Shown here: positions 1 through 10,430 of the stretch, one piece after another
Layout of the letters: the number at the start of each line of letters is the position of its first letter
Numbering within the stretch: position 1 is the stretch's first letter
DNA from: Bufo bufo
Taxonomy: Eukaryota > Chordata > Amphibia > Anura > Bufonidae
Reading direction: 5' to 3'
DNA length: 64,000 bases
Assembly: GCF_905171765.1 (NCBI RefSeq)
Contig: NC_053391.1
Span: forward strand, 656,799,750 to 656,863,749
Notes under the pieces: model-generated
Databases searched by the model: none
The model's input: only the letters and a program-made list of their open reading frames with translations
What the model was told of the DNA's origin: nothing
Made by a program: the position numbers and the translations under genes

Positions 1-110
1 AGGGCCCCATAGAAATGAATGGGACAGCATCTAATCGCAAAAAAACGGATACGCATTTTTGCGGACAGCGCACGGCCGTCTGAATGAGCACTAAATGTTT
101 TCCACACTAG
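1..110. repeat. Partial palindromic MITE (CGGA-rich family)
   Basis: Short words such as ACGGATACGCATTTTTGCGG and CCCCATAGAAATGAATGGG recur in the palindromic MITEs elsewhere in this window (for example 2425-2690 and 18664-18959). The copy runs off the left edge, so neither terminus can be examined. No coding capacity. Confidence 0.5.
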
Positions 111-180
111 GCCACGACTCTAACTCCCCCCATAACATAACTATACACCTAATCCCACCCAGTCCCCTTAATGCCCCCAC

Positions 181-475
181 ATAGTAATTATTCCCCCTTC
201 ATGCCACTGCCACAGTATTTATACCCACATTGTGCCCCCAGTAATATGCCCAGTTATGTGCCCCCCAGTAATATGCCCACATTGTGCCCACAGTAATATG
301 CCCACATTGTGCCCCCAGTAATATGCCCAGCATTGCCCTTCAGTTATATGCCCACATTGTGCCCCCAGTAATATACCCAGCAGTGTCCCCAATAATATGC
401 CCAGCTGTGCCCCCAGTAATATGCCCACATTGTGCCCCCAGTAATATGCCCCCATTGTGCCCCTCACAGAAAATA
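181..475. repeat. Degenerate minisatellite, unit about 28-31 bp
   Basis: Roughly nine imperfect copies of a unit built on CCCACATTGTGCCCCCAGTA and AATATGCC. Copies differ by small indels. Reading frames through it on either strand are by-products of the repeat (Tyr-Trp-Gly or Pro-Cys strings) and resemble no protein. Confidence 0.8.
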
Positions 476-1080
476 AAAAACAAAACACCACATACTTACC
501 TTGTTCCTAGCAGCAGCAGCAGCAGGACATCGGCTGCTCTGGTCTGTGGAGGAGGTGGAGCCGAGGCTGACTGCCAGCCGGCCCGACCCCCCGCACAGAC
601 CAGAGGTGTGGAGAGCCTATGGATGCAGAGAGAGCTGCCAGAAAGCAGGACATACCTCTCCCATACTGGGACAGTGGGACAGCCACTGAAATCCAGGACT
701 GTCCCGCCAGATCCGGGATGGTTGGGAGGTATGGGAATGGCCCACCAGAGTGCCAAAGGATCCTCCGGTGCGCCCAAGCGCTGACAATAATGGGCCCTTC
801 ATAAAACAGGGCCCCTTATAAAGCAGGGCCGCTAAGGTCTAGAAGGGGAAGGGCCTCCAGAATCATTTTCTCTGGTGGGCCCAACGAAATTCAGTCCGAC
901 GCTGTTGCCATGTATTTCTAACATACGGTAACAGAGATTCATGTCTCACATAATGGTGCCATATTGTGCTTAAATAATTCTTGTCAACTTTTTCCATCTT
1001 GGAGATGTGCTGTGCCTAATGAATCAGAAAAATATGCCCTTTCCGTCAACAACGTCCCTGTCCACATAGGCCACATACCT
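476..1080. other. Intergenic, no gene seen
   Basis: Contains a short CAG run near 513-527 and a dyad around 650-745 built on the words GGGACAG and CTGTCCC, probably a decayed DNA element. No coding similarity, splice-flanked exon or RNA gene recognised. Confidence 0.4.
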
Positions 1081-1604
1081 TTTAACCCCTTAACCCCTTA
1101 AGGACTCGGCCCTATTTCACCTTACGGACTTGGCCATTTTTTGCAAATCTGACCAGTGTCACTTTAAGTGATGATAACTTTAAAACGCTTTGACTTATCC
1201 AGGCCGTTCTGAGATTGTTTTTTCGTCACATACTGTATTGTACTTCATGACAGTGGTAAAATGAAGTAAAAAAAAAAAACATTTTTAGTACATGACAATC
1301 TCCTTCTAACAAAGCTAGAACCAGCCCTGTACCTCAAATGGATCCAGAGATCTCCTCATTCATTGCTCTGCTAGATTTATATCAAGCTGGGAGCTCACGG
1401 GGTCATGTGAGCTGCTGCAGCCAAAGACTGGCCTCGGCGGTGACGTGTCCCAAGAGACACGTGAACCAGCAGCGACATGCCACTTGATCGCTGAAGTCAG
1501 TCATTGGCTGCACCGGCACATGTCACCTTGTCCACATGGAAGGTGACAGGCGGGGATCGGAAGACCAGTGAAGAGAATCAGGGAGTCGGAACAGAGCAGT
1601 GGGA
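1081..1604. repeat. Fragment of TTAA-type interspersed repeat
   Basis: Begins with TTAACCCCTTAAGGACTCGG-type sequence, the same terminus seen at both ends of the 17037-18419 element. The segment 1290-1380 (ACAATCTCCTTCTAACAAAG and following) recurs at 33420-33500. This is a decayed non-autonomous repeat abutting the 3' end of the LINE that follows. Confidence 0.55.
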
Positions 1605-2424
1605 AGTAACATAGTAACATAGTATATATGGCCGAAAAAAGACATTTCTCAATCCAGTTCGGCCTGTTATCCTGTAAGTTGATCCAGAGGAAGGCAAAAA
1701 ACCCCTGTGAGGTAGAAGCCAATTTTCCCCACTTAAGGGGGAAAAAATTCCTTCCCGACTCCAATCAGGCAATCAGAATAACTCCCTGGATCAACGACCC
1801 CTCTCTAGTAGCTATAGCCTGTAATATTATTACGCTCCAGAAATACATCCAGGCCCCTCTTGAATTCCTTTATTGTACTAACTATCACCACCTCCTCAGG
1901 CAGAGAGCTCCATAGTCTCACTGCTCTTACCGTAAAGAATCCTCTTCTATGTTTGTGTACAAACCTTCTTTCCTCCAGACGCAGAGGATGTCCCCTCGTC
2001 ACAGTCACAGTCCTGGGGATAAATAGCTGATGGGATAGATCTCTGTACTGACCCCTGATATATTTATACATAGTAACTAGATCTCCCCTCAGTCGTCTTT
2101 TTTCTAAAGTGAATAACCCTGATTTTGATCATCTTTCAGGGTACTGTAGTCCCCCCATTCCAGTTATTACTTCAGTTGCCCTCCTCTGAACCCTCTCCAG
2201 CTCTGCTATGTCTGCCTTGTTCACTGGAGCCCAGAACTGTACACTGTACTCCATGTGTGGTCTGACCAGTGATTTGTAAAGTGGTAGGACTATGTTCTTA
2301 CCACGGGCATTTGTGCCCTTTTTGATGCAACCCATTATCTTTTTGGCCTTGGCAGCAGCTGCCTGACACTGTTTTTGCAGCTTAGTTTGCTGTTCACTAA
2401 AATTCCTAGATCCTTTTCCATGTC

Positions 2425-2690
2425 ACACGACCGTATGTGTTTTGCGGTCTGCAAATTGCATATCCGCAAAAAAAACATTAGTTTTTTTTGCGGATCCATT
2501 GTAACAATGCCTAAAACAGACAAGAACAGGAAATGTTATATTTTTTTTTGAGGGGCTATGGAACGGACCTACAGATGCGGAAAGCACATGGTGTGCTGTC
2601 CGCATTTTTTGTGGACCCATTGAAATGAATGGGTCTGCATCATAACGGAACGGACACGGAAACAAAATACGTTCGTGTGCATGAGGCCTC
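2425..2690. mobile_element. Palindromic MITE inserted in the LINE
   Basis: The right end reads GTGTGCATGAGGCCT, the terminus shared by many MITEs in this window; the left end has lost its outer bases and starts at ACACGACCG. The interior matches 18664-18959 and, more distantly, 55452-55738 (GCGGATCCATTGTAACAATG and related words). It splits the LINE codons for MEKDLGIL. The superfamily cannot be named from this copy because the duplication is unclear. Confidence 0.75.
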
Positions 2691-2794
2691 ACCCAGTGTT
2701 TTACCATTTAGTATGTACGGGTGACTTGCATTATTCCTTCCCATGTGCATAACCTTAAATTTGTCAGTGTTAAACCTCATCTGCCACTTCTCTG

Positions 2795-3517
2795 TAGAGA
2801 TGTCCCGAACAGTTCCCAGCGAACATAGCTTGTTCGCCGTGGCGGGCGAACATATGCGATGTTCGGTCCGCCCCTATACATCATCATTGAGCAAACTTTG
2901 ACCCTGTACCTCACAGTCAGCAGACACATTCCAGCCAATCAGCATCATACCCTCCCTCCCAGACCCTCCCACCTCCTATCAAAAAGCAAGGACAGCAGCC
3001 ATCTTAGATTCATTCTGAAGCTGCAGTGTCACAAATTTGACTAAGTTGTAATCGCAATGCGATTAATACAGGTTATATTAACCACATTGTGAATTCAACT
3101 TAGAGCTGGGTTCCTAATGGTTGTATTGCTAGAATATAACGAAGATTGAGAATATAGTGCTATATCCGTTATATTCCTCAATTCTAGCAATACAACCATT
3201 AGGAACTCAGATCTAAGTTGAATTCGCAATGCGATTAATACAGGTTATATTAATCAATTCAACTTACCACACTCTGCGTCAACTACGTAATTTTTCCATG
3301 GGAGTTTCGCCATGGATCCCCCTCCGGCATGCCACAGTTTAGGTGTTAGTCCCCTTGAAACAACTTTTCCATCACTATTGTGGCCAGAAAGAGTCCCTGT
3401 GGGTTTTAAAATTCGCTTGTCTATTGAAGTCTATGGCTGTTCGCCCGTTCGCAAACATTTGCGGAAGTTCACGTTCGCCGTTCGCGAACGGAAAATTAAA
3501 TGTTCGCGACATCTCTA
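2795..3517. mobile_element. Non-autonomous hAT element (TAGAGATGTC termini)
   Basis: Starts TAGAGATGTCCCGAACA and ends TGTTCGCGACATCTCTA, a terminal inverted repeat with one mismatch. Flanking 8-bp duplications are CTTCTCTG (2787-2794) and CTTATCTG (3518-3525), one mismatch apart, and the uninterrupted LINE copy at 46465-46490 shows the empty target. The interior has no transposase; it holds a long imperfect hairpin at about 3052-3262 whose arms share TCCTAATGGTTGTATTGCTA. The 8-bp duplication and termini identify hAT. Confidence 0.88.
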
Positions 3518-4221
3518 CTTATCTGCCCAAGCCTCCAGTCTATCCAGATCCCTCTGTAGTAGTATACTGTCCTCATCAGTGTTAATTGCTTTACACAGTT
3601 TAGTGTCATCTGCGAAAAATGATTTTTTACTATGCAAGCCTTCTACAAGATCATTAATAAATATATTGAAGAGAATAGGGCCCAATACTGACCCCTGAGG
3701 TACTCCACTAGTGACAGTGACCCAATCTGAGTATGTACCGTTAATAACCACCCTCTGTTTTCTATCATTGAGCCAGTTACTTACCCACATACATACAGAT
3801 ATTTTCTCCCAGTCCGAGCATTCTCATTTTATATACTAACCTTTTATGTGGTACAGTGTCAAATGCTTTGGAGAAGTCCAGAATCTATACGACATCCATT
3901 GATTCGCCGCTGTCAAGTCTAGAACTTACCTCCTCATAGAAACTGATTAAATTATTTTGACATGACCGATCCCTCACGAAGCCATGCTGATATGGCGTTA
4001 TTTGCTTATTTTCATTGAGATGCTCTAAGATAGCATCTCTTAGAAAACCTTCAAACCGTTTAACCACAAAAAATTTTAAACTTACCGGCCTATAGTTTCC
4101 AGGCTCTGTTTTTGAATATTGGCACCACATTTGCCATGCGCCAATCCTGTGGAACATTCCCTGTCAGTATAGAGTCTGCAAATATCAGAAATAAGGGTCT
4201 GGCTATGACATTACTTAATTC

Positions 4222-5177
4222 CCTTAATCTGGTTGCACACGGGCATTGCGGGAAAATGTGCGGGTGCGTTGCAGGAACACGCACGATTTTTCCGCGCGAG
4301 TGCAAAACATTGTAATGCGTTTTGCACTCGCGTGAGAAAAATTGCGCATGTTTGGTACCCAAACCCGAACTTCTTCACAGAAGTTCGGGCTTGGGATCGG
4401 TGTTCTGTAGATTGTATTATTTTTCCTTATAACATGGTTATAAGGGAAAATAATAGCATTCTGAATACAGAATGCATAGTAAAATAGCGCTGGAGGGGTT
4501 AAATTTTAAAAAAAAATAATTTAACTCACCTTAGTCCACTAGATCGCGCAGCCCGGCATCTCCTTCTGTCTCCTTCTTTGCTGATTGTAGGAACAGGACC
4601 TTTGGTGACGTCACTCCAGTCATCACATGGTCCATCACCATGGTAAAAGATCATGTGATGGATCATGTGATGACCGGAGTGACGTCACCACAGGTCCTGT
4701 TGCTGCACACAGCTGAGATGAAGACAGAAGAGATGTCGGGCTGCGCGATCAAGTGGACTAAGGTGAGTTAAATTATTATTATTATTTTTTTAACCCCTCC
4801 AGCACTATTTTACTATGCATTCTGTATTCAGAATGCTATTATTTCCCCTTATATCCATGTTATAAGGGAAAATAATAATGATCGGGTCTCCAGCCCATCT
4901 CCTAGCAACCGTGCGTGAAAATCGCACCGCATCCGCACTTGCTTGCGGATGCTTGCGATTTTCACGCAACCCCATTCACTTCTATGGGGCCTGCGTTGCG
5001 TGAAAAACGCAGAATATAGAGCATGCTGCGATTTTCACGCAACGCACAAGTGATGCGTGAAAATCACCGCTCATGTGAACAGCCCCATAGAAATGAATGG
5101 GTCAGGATTCAGTGCGGGTGCAATGCGTTCAACTCACGCATCGCATTCGCGCGGAATACTCGCCCGTGTGAAAGGGA
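4222..5177. mobile_element. Foldback (palindromic) element with CRE-like core, copy 1
   Basis: Inserted between the LINE codons for GIHPRIL and ELSNVIA. The same 1-kb element occurs in opposite orientation at 27054-28079. Inner arms (about 4430-4800) form a large hairpin: GCATTCTGAATACAGAATGC occurs on both sides, and the core carries TGACGTCA at 4606-4613 and again at 4680-4687. Outer arms are different on the two sides (one rich in TTTTCCGCGCGAGTGC, the other in GCGTGAAAATCGC). No ORF. Terminal duplication not cleanly resolved. Confidence 0.8.
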
Positions 5178-5545
5178 CATTAGGATACGGGGGTGTATGC
5201 CATCCGGTCCTGGCGATTTGTCTATTTTAATCTTTTTAAGGCGCCGCTGTACTTCTTCCTGGGTCAGAAAGGACACTTTTAATGGGGAATTAACTTTTAC
5301 ATTCTGCATTTCATCTGACAGTTTATTTTCCTCAGTGAATACAGTGGAGAAAAAATATTTAACAGTTTTGCTTTCTCCTCGTCGCTCTCTGCAACTCCCC
5401 CCTCATTACTCTGTAGAGGGCCGACACCTTCAGATTTATACTTTTTACCATTTGTATAATTGAAAAACATTTTAGGGTTAGTTTTGCTCTCTTTGGCAAT
5501 TACCTTAATCTCTCGGTCTCTAGTTTGGCTGCTTTTATTTGGGTA

Positions 5546-6380
5546 TGGATTTTGTGGGGGAAAAAACCCCCCAAAAAACTGAAAACTCCTGTAAATTTTA
5601 CATAAGCTTTTGGGGTTCCAAATCACATTAATTTTCTCTGCCATTTCTTACAACAAAACAAAACAAAAAAAAAACATAGAAACTGCTTGCAGTTTTTTTT
5701 CTGTATGGCGTTTCTTCCCAAATGACTACAGTATGTGAACCATATTTATTCTTTCTGGCATTTTTTTTCCCTTATAAGAGAAGGAGACGTCAAAACACAG
5801 AAACAGAAAAAAAGAACGCCAAAAGCTGCAACATGCTGTCAGAGACCACAAAATTGCCACCTAATAATTAAATACACCCATAGCCAAAAGAAAATCATGT
5901 TTATTCTATGTTTCATGATTCCTTCAGACTTTCAGCTGGAATCTGGACTAGAGATAGATTTTTTACTGAAAAAAAACAAAACAAAAACACACCAAAATGG
6001 CACTAAAAATGCAAAGGTACAGAAAAACTGCACAAAATACCTGCAGTATGTGTGAACCCTCCCTTAAACATTCCTCCCCTCAGATTTCTGTGTTACACTC
6101 TATTCTAATGGCAGAATGAATCCAAATAACCCGCCGCCGTCTCCGCAGACATCACACATCCACAATGAGTTTTGCTTCTACATAAATGACTACAAATGAA
6201 GTATTTTTATTCTTCGGAAACAGAGACGTCCAGGGAGCTGGGGAGGAATCGGCTGAGGAGCAGACACGTCAATGGTCACTCTCTGATAAACAGAGCTAGA
6301 AACGCTGAGAATTTCCAATCTTCTCCCATAAGACTCTGAGATGAGAAACATCTGATTTCAGGATGGGGGAAGGGTTTATA
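5546..6380. other. Intergenic, A/T-rich, no gene seen
   Basis: Contains poly-A/C stretches near 5650-5680 and 5970-6000. The only frame here (about 5735-6055, plus) is Lys-rich, low complexity and has no family resemblance. A TTTATAAGG tract leads into the next MITE. Confidence 0.4.
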
Positions 6381-6814
6381 AGGCCTCGTTCACATTTCCG
6401 TTTTTCACTGACGTGTGCTGTCTGCATTTTCTGCGGACAGCACACATACCCATTGATTTAAATGTGTCTGTTCACATTTCAATATATTCTTACTGACCGT
6501 GGGTCAGTAAAAAAATCACGGGAACATGCACTGCTTTGATCCGTGATGCGGACCAAGCACGCCCATTGAAGTCTATGGATCCGTGAAAATCACGGACACA
6601 ACACCGATGGCATCCGTGTTGCGTTTGTTTTTCGCTGAAGACTAATAGGAGATTCTTTGGAAATGAGTTTTCAGCCCCAGCAACTTCCGTGAATTACGGA
6701 TGACACACGGATGGTAAAAACGGACACATGGACCTTCACGGACATCATCACGGATGAAACACGTAAGCTTTTTTTCACGGATGTGACACTGACATGGAAA
6801 TGTAAATGAGGCCT
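6381..6814. mobile_element. Palindromic MITE (AGGCCTCGTTCACATTTCCG ends)
   Basis: Left terminus AGGCCTCGTTCACATTTCCG and right terminus CATGGAAATGTAAATGAGGCCT (22 nt, complementary apart from a few changes) define a 434-bp inverted-repeat element. The interior is a mosaic of CGGA, ATCCGTGA and TCACGGA words. No ORF. Flanking bases are A/T but give no clear duplication, so the superfamily is unassigned. Confidence 0.75.
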
Positions 6815-7259
6815 AAACTGATGTCGCAGTTATTTGTCACAGCTTACTTTAAAATGAGTGTGTTATCTGAGTTTTACATAGGACTGCCGGTTAAACTACT
6901 GTTTTATCTTTATTCGGGGGATGCTACAAATGGATTTTCCCACTGAATTAATTATGGGAGTGATAATATAAACTAGTACATAGATATTGATGCATAGAGT
7001 CGTGCTGGAAAGTTTGTGAACCCTTCAGAATTTTCTGTATTTCTGCATAAATTTGATCTAAAACTACAACAGATTTTTATAGAAGCACAAAGATCAGATA
7101 AAGATAAACAAATCAAACAAATGAGTCAAAAATATTAGGTTGGTCATTTATTTATTGAGCAAAATGATCCAATATCACACGTCTGTGAGTAACAAAAGTA
7201 TGTGATCCTTTGCTTTCAGTATCTGGTGTGACCCCCTTGTGTGGCAATAACTGCAACTA

Positions 7260-7651
7260 GGCTTGATCAAATCAGGCCATGTGCCGGGCCCCTCAGAGGA
7301 AATATACTTACCCGGCTCCCCGCGGCGCTCCTGGTCCCCGCACCGCCGCTGCTGCTTCTCCCTGTACACAGATGAAAACATTGTGGAAGACGGGGACAAG
7401 CCTCCCTAGTGTCACCTTTAATGAAGCCGAGTTCAGCTTCGGATTTTGGAACTGTAATTTATGTGCACAAACGAACTGTAATGTCATAGACGCGAAACGA
7501 AGCAAGTCTCGCATTATTTGCATCAAGATTTGCCAGGTCTCAGCGGAGGCCATACATTTTAGCGCGCTACGAAGGAGATATTGAAAACTAAGTCTTCAAA
7601 CAAATTGGGTTCGGATACAGCTATCCAAACCCGTTTCGCTAAAGCCTAATG
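7260..7651. mobile_element. Unclassified 392-bp insertion in Tc1
   Basis: Flanked by GCAACTA on both sides (7253-7259 and 7652-7658), and the Tc1 sequence resumes exactly. The two ends share only TAGGCTT / AAGCCTA. The interior holds a G/C-rich part (CTTACCCGGCTCCCCGCGGC) and an inner dyad on GAAGC / GCTTC. No ORF of interest. A short hAT- or Harbinger-derived MITE is possible but not shown. Confidence 0.6.
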
Positions 7652-7865
7652 GCAACTAAACATTTCTGGTAATTGTCGATTAGTCCTGCATGTCAGATTG
7701 GAGGAATTATAGCCCATTCGTCCCTACAAAACAGCCTCAGCTCTGTTATATTGCTGGTTTCCTCCCATGAACTTCTCTTTCAGATCCTTCCACAACATTT
7801 CTATTGGGTTAAGGTCAAGATCTTGACTTGACCATTCCAAAACTTTAAGAAGGGAATTTATAAAC

Positions 7866-9153
7866 TGTCAGGAATATGGATCATAATTTACTGGCAGCTA
7901 TGATTTTCATCTGATTCACCTTTGTCAGTGTATATGCAAAATAAGTTCTCGCTTCAACCCTCTGCTTGTCAGATAGCGGAGGTAGTGAACTCCACAGGGG
8001 TTCTGGCTACAAGGCGGCCACATGCGTACAAATTCACACCTTAACCAGTCAGCAAGGAACCAAGATGATGTGACAGGAAGAATCTCTCAGCATGAGGTCT
8101 AGTCCATTCCCCAGTTCAATCAAATCTAGCAGACAGCATGGAACCGGCGATTTATAAGAAATTATGAATCGCCCGGCCATCACAGGCATAAACCAGATAT
8201 ATATTTGTGGCCACGATGAACATGCCCATGGTCATAGGTTGGAGGTCGGGTGCCAGGGAAGGGAGATATACATATCTCCCCACAGAAACCCAATAACGAT
8301 ACCATGCTTGGACTGAAATTGTAGCCGGAACCCAGGCAGGTCTGTTGGTCACAGAACAATCTTCCTGTGACCTCCTGGTCTGGAGCTATGGACCCTAATG
8401 GGTTTTGTGGGTCCTTGGCTGCCAGCCCAGAAGAGGAGGAGGGGACCCTTCCCAGAGGCGGGGAGGGGTGCGACCGGCTACAGGTCAAAAACCCATGCAA
8501 GCCAGCGGGCGGGGTCTTGCTCTGAAAGGGGGTCACATCGTGCCATGTGTTTGGAGAGACCTGGAAACTGCTGACATCAATGCCCCCCACGTGACCGCAG
8601 CCTAAGGACTATTCCACCATCATAACCCAAAGGAACATTCATCTACCCGGTAACTGACTTGTACTCTGTGAAATCCTGTTTGTACCATACTACCTGTATT
8701 CGTAACCTCAGACCACTGTATATATTCTTTGTGTATAGTGTGTTATCTAGTGTGCCCTTAAGGCGATTAAATAGATAATTTAATCTTGTGCTGTCTTGTA
8801 TCTCGATTACAAATCCCTACGTCCGTGTTTCAGCCTAGTTATAAGATACCGCGGGTTGGTTTCTCACCCTATATAATCCCGTTAGCGGACCGGGCTTATA
8901 TCAAACAAGAAGCTGGTGGCAGATTTCCCTGGCTGAGGAAGCACTGTTTCACTGGGGCAGTGACCAGGCTCCCCCAGCTTGTTGACTCTGTGCCCGTGTG
9001 GATAGAAGGAGTCGGTATAAACTGTACCATGCGGACCTTACATGCTCCTCTGGGAGGGTGTAACGTCACGTCTTGGTAACCAGTGACCATACCGCGTCTC
9101 ATGAGCTCAACGTAGTTGACATCAAGCGGGCACGAGGGGTGGTATCCCTCACA
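7866..9153. mobile_element. Probable solo LTR, 1288 bp
   Basis: Begins TGTCAGGAATATGG and ends TATCCCTCACA, with identical 5-bp duplications TAAAC at 7861-7865 and 9154-9158, as expected of an LTR element reduced to one LTR by recombination. A possible polyadenylation signal ATTAAAT lies near 8766. The frames inside (8180-8605, both strands) match no retroviral protein. The element group is unknown. An unusually long LTR or an unrecognised TG/CA-ended element are both possible. Confidence 0.7.
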
Positions 9154-10430
9154 TAAACCATGGCCTAACTTTTTCAAATATTTTTACCATTCTTTGGTAG
9201 AACGTCTTGTGCACTTAGGGTCATTGTCTCGCTGCATGACCTATGTTCTCTTGAGATTCAGGTCATGGACAGATGTGTTGACATTTTCCTTTAGAATTTG
9301 CTGGTATAATTCACAATTTATTGTTCCACCAATGATGGCAAACTCTCCTGGCCCAGATGCAGCAAAAGAGGCCCAAACCATGATACTACAGCCACCGTGT
9401 TTCACAGATGGGATGAGGTTTTTCTGCTGGAATGCAGTGTTTTCCTTTCTCCAAACATAATGCTTCTTATTTGCAATGAGCCGACCAGGGTCGTCTGAGG
9501 TATTCCTTGCCCCTTAGGAGGTTTCTACGAAATATGTCCCTATAGAGCAAGTAATCGTGATGCCAGTTGCAGTTAAGCAACAAGGACATGGAGTCCCCTT
9601 TGTGGATGGTAGTGTTGGTACCCAGGGTAGGATTGCCAGAGTGGTGTAGAGTGGTCTACAGTGTCTCTGTAGCTATGATAAGCATGTGTCACTGTGCTCC
9701 TACCTGGATATCCTTGGATCCCAGACGTGGTGGTCCGAAGCAGTGCAAAAAGGGGATGAATAACTTGGATGGTCAAGGGAGTAGAATAAATGGAGTCCAG
9801 ACTTTGTAGTAACGTTGAACACAGCTTTACTTGGCATGAATGGTAATTCAAACAGTTTCCAAACTGTATCTTGGTCATCAGCAGGTATTGGCTTAATTTT
9901 GGCAGGCAAACACTTCTGCAACAATCTCAGCTCTTCTATACTGTAGCTTTCTCAGCTCTGCTATGTTAGCTAGGTTAATTAGGAACTTTTCCTCCTCTGC
10001 TGGAACTTAGCTGTTTGTAGTCTGTCTCTTACTTTAGCTTTAGTTCTAGGAACTTCTTCCTGGCATCAATCTCTCTTAGCTTGGGGTTTAAGGCAATGCA
10101 AGCCCAGGAGGGGACAAGCAACCATGGAGAACTTTTGCAGGCAGAGCCTGTGGGCCCAGCAGAGCAGACAGTGCTCTGCTGGCCAGCACACAACCTCTCC
10201 CTTAGGAGGGTAGACTGGACACTGACTCACTAATACTAAACTTCTCCCTCTCTAGAGAGGGCTGGAAGGAACTGGAAGGTTCCTCTCCAGGGAAACTATC
10301 ACACTGCCAATGTCGCCGCCACCTGCTGGTGAACTTGGCAATTTCATGAACATTAACAGTTACATAGAGATAAATATGCACATTATTCAGGGATGACATA
10401 AAATACATTTAGATGACATAAGTTAGCGTA

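Larger units (their letters stand above)
1805..5463 (-). pseudogene. LINE ORF2 reverse transcriptase fragments
   Basis: The reverse transcriptase would copy LINE RNA at a nicked chromosomal target. Reading the minus strand from high to low coordinates: the finger region with KIDKSPGPDGIHP (about 5190-5310), palm residues GNYRPVSL near 4080, [15 protein letters not shown] near 3680-3720, the catalytic box FADDTKLC near 3595-3620, then thumb and C-terminal segments with MEKDLGILV (2405-2425), LYKSLVRPHMEY (about 2240-2290) and RGHPLRLEERRFVHKHRRG (about 1930-2010). Three insertions and several frameshifts separate the parts, so no functional enzyme is possible. The FADD box in place of YADD is usual for this clade. 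Confidence 0.9.
1605..5545 (-). mobile_element. CR1-like LINE, 5'-truncated, split by three insertions
   Basis: Non-LTR retrotransposon fragment on the minus strand. Its 3' end at about 1605 carries two copies of an 8-bp tail repeat (complement of AGTAACAT), typical of CR1-group elements. It aligns by eye with the LINE at 36728-52694 and the fragment at 63215-63773, so all three belong to one family. The copy is cut off upstream near 5545, where similarity to the longer copy stops after the residues KTRDREI. It is interrupted by a palindromic MITE (2425-2690), a hAT MITE (2795-3517) and a foldback element (4222-5177); all three are therefore younger than the LINE. No intact ORF remains. Confidence 0.9.

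Noticed and set aside
9116..9460. 114-codon plus-strand frame
   Set aside because: Antisense of the Tc1 transposase middle piece, which has the recognised DNDPK motif.
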